This document shows, one piece after another, positions 5,531 through 9,382 of a stretch of DNA of 9,382 bases (positions are counted from its first letter, which is position 1; each line of letters opens with the position of its first letter). The notes under the pieces are model-generated. The model was not told the origin of the DNA, did not search any database, and saw nothing but the letters and a program-made list of their open reading frames with translations. The DNA comes from DASXRC01 sp036506795. GTDB lineage: Bacteria > Actinomycetota > Actinomycetes > Mycobacteriales > Micromonosporaceae. The stretch covers positions 1 to 9,382 of the forward strand of contig DASXRC010000008.1 in the NCBI GenBank assembly GCA_036506795.1, written 5' to 3'. The position numbers and the translations under genes were made by a program.

Positions 5531-6532
5531 CTACGGCATCAGGTTTTCCGGCTCGGCGCGCGACCTCGCTCGCGGCTGTCGCTGGGCCGGCGGGCCCGGC
5601 GACTCTCCGGCTGGCGGGCCCTCCGGTTGGGCCGGCGGCGCGCCGCGGCTCTCGGCGGCGTGCGCGAGCCAGTCGACGGACGCCTCGGGTGACCGAGCCG
5701 CGGCCCGCAGCCGGTCGAACGCCGCGGTGTAGGCGCCGACGACCGCCTGGTCCGTCAACTGCAGGTCGGCGGCGAGCAGCTCGACCGCCACGGTGGCCGG
5801 ATCGTTCCGGTCGGGGAAGCGGTAGATCGAGAAGGACGTCTCGGGCAGGTACCAGTCCCCGAGCCTCGCCGACTCCGGCAGCACCCGCAGCGTCACGTTC
5901 GGCATCTCCGCCAGCCGGCAGAGGTGCAGGAGCTGGGCGTACATCACGTCGCCGCGCCCGCCCCGGGCGCTCAGCGCCGCCTCTTCGAGGATCGCCTCGT
6001 ACGCCGGCGGGTCGACATCGAGCGCCAGCAGCCGTTGCCGTCCGACCCGCGCGGCCACCTCGGCGTCGACGTCGGGATCGCGCCCCCTGGACTCGCTGGA
6101 CCGCGCGCCGAGCGCGCGCCCGGCGAGGATGCGCACGCGCGCGTACTCCGGCGTTTGCAGGAGGCCGGGCACGATCGCCATGGCGTACTCGTGAATCTCG
6201 GCGCAACCCACCTCGAGCTCGGCGTACATGCGTTGTCGGGAGGTCATGACGGGGTACGCGCGCAACCAGCCCTTCGAGTTGCCCGCGTCCCGCGTGATGG
6301 CGATCAACTCGTCTCGCGGAGCCCCGGCAACGCCGTACAGGTCGAGTAGGTCCAGCACGTCGGCCAGGTCGGGGCGGCTGCGCCCGTTCTCTAGGCGCGA
6401 CAGCTTGGATGCCGACGCCCAGCCGACCCGCTCGACGACCTGTTCGCCGGTCAGACCGGCAGCCTCGCGCAGGCGACGCAGCTCGGTGCCGAGGCGACGG
6501 CGCCGAACGTGGGGACTCGGTGCTCGGGACAC
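5531..6532 (-). CDS. XRE-family HTH regulator with DUF5753 domain
   Basis: 333-aa DNA-binding protein. Residues 12-66 form a Cro/CI helix-turn-helix (LGTELRRLREAAGLTGEQVVERVGWASASKLSRLENGRS region). Residues about 95-292 form the DUF5753 domain, recognisable from EIHEYAMAIVPGLLQTPEYAR (112-132), RQRLL (165-169), EEAALSARGG, QLLHLCRLAEMPNVTLRVLP (200-219) and FSIYRFPD (234-241). Such regulators sit with a DUF397 protein in development and secondary-metabolism control in actinomycetes. GTG at 6532 has AGAGAGG six bases upstream. The last 40 residues (294-333) are a Pro/Arg/Glu-rich, probably disordered tail beyond the usual end of the domain. It is divergent from uvrD2 and is the likely regulator of its own promoter in the 6533-6718 gap. 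The physiological signal is unknown. Confidence 0.93.
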   Translation of the reverse strand: MSRAPSPHVRRRRLGTELRRLREAAGLTGEQVVERVGWASASKLSRLENGRSRPDLADVLDLLDLYGVAGAPRDELIAITRDAGNSKGWLRAYPVMTSRQRMYAELEVGCAEIHEYAMAIVPGLLQTPEYARVRILAGRALGARSSESRGRDPDVDAEVAARVGRQRLLALDVDPPAYEAILEEAALSARGGRGDVMYAQLLHLCRLAEMPNVTLRVLPESARLGDWYLPETSFSIYRFPDRNDPATVAVELLAADLQLTDQAVVGAYTAAFDRLRAAARSPEASVDWLAHAAESRGAPPAQPEGPPAGESPGPPAQRQPRARSRAEPENLMP

Positions 6533-6603
6533 CGGCGACCTCTCTTGATCTTAACTCGCGGCCTCGGTCAGTATGAACCGGATAGTCGCCCCATGGCATC
6601 ATT

Positions 6604-6632
6604 TTGTGCAGCGTGTCCGTACAAGAGGTACG
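6604..6632. promoter_or_regulatory. Possible operator in the divergent xre-uvrD2 intergenic region
   Basis: The 186-base gap 6533-6718 must hold the start signals of both genes. Within it, CGTAC-AAGAG-GTACG (6618-6632) is a perfect 5-5-5 inverted repeat. It overlaps an imperfect 21-base palindrome with TTGT and ACAA ends (6604-6624), and GCAGCG occurs as a direct repeat on both sides (6608-6613, 6632-6637). It is a reasonable site for autoregulation by the XRE protein. I could not place strong -35/-10 hexamers for either gene. Confidence 0.3.
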
Positions 6633-6718
6633 CAGCGGAACCTGCGTGGGTGGGGAAGCCGGCCGAAACAGCGAGCCACGACCGGCAACGTCGGACCGGG
6701 CTGCCATGATGCCTAGCT

Positions 6719-8854
6719 GTGGCGGGTTCACCAGTGGTTGACCGGGCGGACGTCGTGCTGGCGGGGCTGGATCCCGAGCAGCGCGCGGCGGTCACCGCGC
6801 CCGCCGGGCCGGTCTGCATCCTCGCCGGCGCCGGCACGGGCAAGACCCGGGCGATCACCCACCGCATCGCGTACCGCGCTCTCGCCGGCGAGATCGCGGC
6901 TCGGCACGTACTCGCGGTCACGTTCACAGCTCGGGCCGCCGCCGAGATGCGCGCCCGGCTCGCCGCTGTCGGAGTCCCTGGCGTCCCGGCCCGCACGTTC
7001 CACGCCGCCGCGCTGCGCCAGGTGCGCTACTTCGCGGCGCGGCTGCTCGACGGTCGCGCGATGCCCGAGCTTCTCGAGAGCAAGGCACGGCTGGTGACGC
7101 TCGCCGCGTCGAGGACCGGCCTGCGCGCCGACCGCACGGCCGCTCGGGATCTGGCCAGCGAGATCGAGTGGGCGAAGTCCTCGCTGGTGGAGCCGTCGGA
7201 GTACGCCGTCGCGGCCGCCAAGGCGCTGCGCGAGCCGCCGTACGAGCCGGCCAAGGTCGCCGAGGTGTTCGCAGCGTACGAGACGATCAAGCGCGGCACT
7301 GGCGTGATCGACTTCGAGGACATGCTGCGCGCCGCGGTGTGGGGCATCGACGAGCACCCGGACGTGGCCGACCAGATCCGGTCCCAGTACCGACACCTGG
7401 TGGTCGACGAGTACCAGGACGTGAATCCCCTGCAGCAGCGGCTGCTTGATGCCTGGCTCGGCGGCCGCGACGACGTGACCGTGGTCGGTGACGCCAGCCA
7501 GACGATCTACTCCTTCACGGGCGCCACGTCGAGTTACCTCATCGATTTCCCGCGCCGATACCGCGGCGCCACCGTGGTCCGGCTGGTGCGCGACTACCGG
7601 TCGACGCCACAGGTCGTCGGCCTGGCCAACACGGTGATCCGACAGGCGCGCGGCGCGGAGGCGCGGTTGCGGCTGGAGCTGGTCGGCCAGCGGCCGCCCG
7701 GCGCCGAGCCGGATCTGCGGATCTTCCCCGACGAGCCGGCCGAGGCCGCCGCGGTCGCCGCCCGCTGCGCCGACCTGATCGCCGCCGGCACGCCGCCGCG
7801 GGAGATCGCGGTGCTGTTCCGTACCAACGCCCAGTCCGAGGCGTACGAGGAGGCGCTCGCCGAGGCGGGCGTGCCGTACGTCGTGCACGGCGCGGAGCGG
7901 TTCTTCGAACGCGCCGAGGTGCGGCAGGCCACGGTGGCGCTGCGGTCGGCCGTGCGGTCCACACAGGACGGAACACCGCTGTCGGTGGCGGTTACGGACG
8001 CGCTTGCGGCCGTCGGGTGGCAGGCCGACCAGCCGCCGCCCGGTGGCGCGGCGCGGGAGCGCTGGGAGGCGCTCGCCGCCCTGGTCACTCTCGCCGAGGA
8101 GTCCGTGGCCGCGCCGCGCTCCCCCGAGGAATCCGGCGCCCACGGGCTGGCGGAGTTTGTCGACGAGCTCGCCCGGCGGGCCGCGTTGCAGCACGCTCCG
8201 CAGGTTGAGGGCGTCACGCTGGCGAGCCTGCACTCGGCCAAGGGGCTGGAATGGGATGCCGTCTTTGTCGTCGGGCTGGCCGAGGGTACGTTACCCACGC
8301 CGTACGCCAAGACGCCGGACGCGCTGGAGGAGGAGCGCCGACTGCTGTACGTCGGAGTGACCCGGGCGCGGCAGTGGCTGTGGCTCTCGTACGCCTCGTC
8401 CCGCGCGCCGGGCGGCCGGCTCCGCCGGCCGTGCCGGTTCCTGCCCCAGCTCGACCGCTCGGGTGGTCCGGAGCGCGCCGGCGGTCGGGCGGACGCGCGC
8501 GGCCGGCGCGCCGACCGGCGACGTACCCAGATCGTCTCCTGCCGGGTGTGCGGCGCGACCCTGCTCTCCGGCGCCGACCGCAAGCTGGGTCGATGCGCCG
8601 ATTGTCCGTCCACTCTGGACGAGGATCTTTTCGAGCGGCTACGTGAGTGGCGGTCGCGCACCGCGACGGCGCAGCAGGTGCCGGCGTACGTGGTCTTCAC
8701 CGACGCGACGCTGACGGCGCTCGCCGAACGGAGGCCCGGCCGAGCCGAGGATCTGATGGCGATCGCCGGGATCGGACCGCGCAAACTTGGTCTGTACGGC
8801 GACGCGGTGCTTGCCCTCGTGTCGGGGGCGTCGGTCGACGACGTGGCCGGTTAG
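6719..8854 (+). CDS. uvrD2: UvrD2-type superfamily 1 DNA helicase with tetracysteine and HRDC domains
   Basis: ATP-dependent 3'-5' DNA translocase/helicase of the UvrD/Rep family, 711 aa, in DNA repair or replication. All motor motifs are present: Q21 (Q motif), Walker A GAGTGKT (37-43), Ia TFTARAAAEM (68-77), II VDEYQD (229-234), III GDASQTIYSFTGA (257-269), IV VRLVRDYRST (287-296), V TLASLHSAKGLEWD (500-513), VI LLYVGVTRAR (542-551). After an Arg-rich linker (565-604) come C608-x2-C611-x14-C626-x2-C629, a zinc-type tetracysteine, and an HRDC domain (about 635-705, ending IAGIGPRKLGLYGDAVLALV). This architecture defines the actinobacterial UvrD2, which is essential in Mycobacterium. The GTG at 6719 has no clear ribosome site; an in-frame GTG at 6734 is an alternative, and the gene may be read from a leaderless or near-leaderless mRNA. 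Confidence 0.95.
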   Translation: MAGSPVVDRADVVLAGLDPEQRAAVTAPAGPVCILAGAGTGKTRAITHRIAYRALAGEIAARHVLAVTFTARAAAEMRARLAAVGVPGVPARTFHAAALRQVRYFAARLLDGRAMPELLESKARLVTLAASRTGLRADRTAARDLASEIEWAKSSLVEPSEYAVAAAKALREPPYEPAKVAEVFAAYETIKRGTGVIDFEDMLRAAVWGIDEHPDVADQIRSQYRHLVVDEYQDVNPLQQRLLDAWLGGRDDVTVVGDASQTIYSFTGATSSYLIDFPRRYRGATVVRLVRDYRSTPQVVGLANTVIRQARGAEARLRLELVGQRPPGAEPDLRIFPDEPAEAAAVAARCADLIAAGTPPREIAVLFRTNAQSEAYEEALAEAGVPYVVHGAERFFERAEVRQATVALRSAVRSTQDGTPLSVAVTDALAAVGWQADQPPPGGAARERWEALAALVTLAEESVAAPRSPEESGAHGLAEFVDELARRAALQHAPQVEGVTLASLHSAKGLEWDAVFVVGLAEGTLPTPYAKTPDALEEERRLLYVGVTRARQWLWLSYASSRAPGGRLRRPCRFLPQLDRSGGPERAGGRADARGRRADRRRTQIVSCRVCGATLLSGADRKLGRCADCPSTLDEDLFERLREWRSRTATAQQVPAYVVFTDATLTALAERRPGRAEDLMAIAGIGPRKLGLYGDAVLALVSGASVDDVAG

Positions 8855-8885
8855 CGGCGGGCGGAGAGATTTTGCAACGGGTTCG

Positions 8886-8924
8886 TAAATAGGTTTGCCA
8901 TCATCCGCCGCGTCGGCATAGCCT
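8886..8924 (+). promoter_or_regulatory. WhiB7-type promoter: AT-rich box, -35 and -10
   Basis: TAAATA (8886-8891) is followed after exactly 3 bases by TTGCCA (8895-8900) and, after 18 bases, by TAGCCT (8919-8924), fitting TAnnnT. Promoters activated by WhiB7, including its own, carry an AT-rich element about 3 bp upstream of the -35. Transcription would start near 8931. CCGCGTCG (8908-8915) and CGACGCGG (8934-8941) form an 8-bp inverted repeat that brackets the -10. No terminator separates uvrD2 (end 8854) from this promoter. Confidence 0.5.
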
Positions 8925-9014
8925 CGGAGCACACGACGCGGGCCGCGGCTTCGATGCTGCTTGCGAACATAGACCGACAGTCCGATGACGATGGGCAGGC
9001 AGGAGGTGACGACG

Positions 9015-9296
9015 GTGAAGCTGATGTTGACGAGCGAGCGACCGTCGACGCTGCCTGCTGCCTGGGCACCGGTTTCCGCTGTCCGACCGCGCTCCGCCTC
9101 CCTCGTAGCCCACGCGCTTGCCGTGGGCTCGCCGGCTGTCCGGAGCCTCAAGGCGGGTCCGACCCCGTTCTCGCAGGTGGAGTCTGTCCAGGCCGAGCTG
9201 GGCATGGCGCTCGTCGCGGGGACCTACAGCAGCAGCACCAAGATCCAGAACGGGTTCGACGTTCGCGGTGTTCCACCTCGAGGAAGGCCGGTCTGA
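9015..9296 (+). CDS. Probable leader ORF (uORF), 93 codons, upstream of an attenuator
   Basis: GTG at 9015 follows an almost ideal Shine-Dalgarno, AGGAGGTGA (9001-9009). The stop codon TGA (9294-9296) lies inside a hairpin 25 bases before an intrinsic terminator. The peptide has no recognised domain: an Ala/Val/Ser/Pro/Arg-rich first half, then SQVESVQAELGMALVAGT (53-70), KIQNGFDVRG and a PRGRPV end. Third positions are mostly G/C, but the minus-strand frame that faces it shares the same third positions, so codon bias alone does not prove the strand. Translation is likely to control the attenuator by ribosome position, as described for whiB7/wblC leaders. The alternative is an ordinary small gene. 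An upstream ATG at 8991 in the same frame lacks a ribosome site. Confidence 0.5.
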   Translation: MKLMLTSERPSTLPAAWAPVSAVRPRSASLVAHALAVGSPAVRSLKAGPTPFSQVESVQAELGMALVAGTYSSSTKIQNGFDVRGVPPRGRPV

Positions 9297-9324
9297 CCAA
9301 CCAGACCACCGGCTCACCTCGAGG
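9276..9324 (+). promoter_or_regulatory. Candidate antiterminator hairpin overlapping the leader-ORF stop
   Basis: CCTCGAGG at 9276-9283 pairs with a second copy at 9317-9324. Inside, GCCGG (9287-9291) pairs with CCGGC (9309-9313), and TCTG (9292-9295) with CAGA (9302-9305), loop ACCAAC region. The 3' strand of this structure takes away bases 9321-9324, the foot of the terminator's left arm, so the two folds exclude each other. The leader-ORF stop (9294-9296) lies in the inner stem; a ribosome there would break this fold and favour termination. Confidence 0.5.
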
Positions 9325-9367
9325 CCGCGGAACCCGCAAACCGGGATCCGCGGCCTCAGTCTTTTCC
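9321..9367 (+). terminator. Intrinsic terminator / attenuator
   Basis: GAGGCCGCGGA (9321-9331) pairs with TCCGCGGCCTC (9347-9357); after one A·A mismatch CCCG (9333-9336) pairs with CGGG (9342-9345), closing a 5-base CAAAC loop. AGTCTTTTCC follows, a T-rich run that is rare in this GC-rich DNA. The 15 base pairs plus T-run make it the clearest intrinsic terminator in the window. Lying after a leader ORF and competing with an alternative hairpin, it is best read as an attenuator, though it could simply end the uvrD2 transcript. The last 15 bases of the window hold no start codon with a ribosome site. Confidence 0.8.
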
Positions 9368-9382
9368 ACCCGAAGAGACCCG

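Noticed and set aside
6509..6709. Plus-strand short frame containing CAACPY, considered as the missing mycoredoxin
   Set aside because: Only 66 codons, no thioredoxin-fold context around the cysteines, no ribosome site, and it overlaps the xre start region.
6728..8233. 501-codon minus-strand frame opposite uvrD2
   Set aside because: Shadow frame; all helicase motifs are on the plus strand.
8413..8431. 8-bp inverted repeat CGGCCGGC-TCC-GCCGGCCG inside uvrD2
   Set aside because: Codes for the Gly/Arg-rich linker; such GC-only palindromes are expected by chance in this composition.
8639..9205. 188-codon minus-strand frame with a membrane-like segment (LVNISFTVVTSCLPIVIGLS) facing the leader ORF
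   Set aside because: The hydrophobic stretch is tempting and the frame shares wobble positions with the plus-strand leader ORF, but it has no ribosome site at its start, runs into the uvrD2 3' end, and the SD, promoter and terminator all point to the plus strand. Ribosome profiling would settle it.
8954..9382. Plus-strand frame from ATG 8954 open to the window end with several cysteines, considered as a WhiB protein
   Set aside because: Cysteine spacing does not match the WhiB C-x29-C-x2-C-x5-C pattern, codon third positions are not G/C biased, and it would pass through the terminator hairpin.

Overview
The window is GC-rich (roughly 70% by eye) with strong G/C preference at third codon positions, frequent GTG starts and 4-base start/stop overlaps. 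It also carries an XRE-DUF5753/DUF397 regulator pair and a UvrD2-type helicase with tetracysteine and HRDC modules. Together these indicate an actinomycete chromosome, most likely Micromonosporaceae (Micromonospora, Salinispora and relatives). The family-level assignment is inference; the phylum is secure.

Layout from left to right. (1) 1-942, minus strand: an aliphatic sulfonate/nitrate/taurine-type ABC substrate-binding lipoprotein that runs off the left edge. It has a recognisable promoter and a 15-bp palindrome sitting where transcription should start. (2) 1114-4696, plus strand: a tight three-gene operon (GTGA overlaps at both junctions) encoding a catalytic M16 zinc metalloprotease, a partner M16 subunit without the zinc site, and a NudC-type NADH pyrophosphatase whose zinc-ribbon cysteines are all gone. 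An 18-bp perfect inverted repeat overlaps the nudC stop codon and probably ends transcription from both sides. (3) 4800-6532, minus strand: an 84-aa protein of unknown function, then a DUF397 small protein translationally coupled to an XRE-family DUF5753 regulator. (4) 6719-8854, plus strand: UvrD2 helicase. (5) 8855-9382: no conventional gene. This stretch looks like the 5' leader of a gene that starts past the right edge. It contains an AT-rich/-35/-10 promoter of the WhiB7-autoregulated kind, a 93-codon leader ORF with a very strong Shine-Dalgarno, and overlapping antiterminator and terminator hairpins with a short T-run.

How it fits together: in other actinobacteria nudC, a mycoredoxin gene, uvrD2 and whiB7/wblC are neighbours in one direction. 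Here the mycoredoxin slot is occupied by the reverse-oriented XRE/DUF397/84-aa cassette. The end of the window matches what is expected upstream of whiB7, the master activator of intrinsic antibiotic resistance, which is known to be controlled by a leader ORF and transcription attenuation. The most interesting element is therefore this leader, followed by the zinc-less NudC and the inserted regulator cassette. I see no rRNA, tRNA, CRISPR array, transposase or phage gene.
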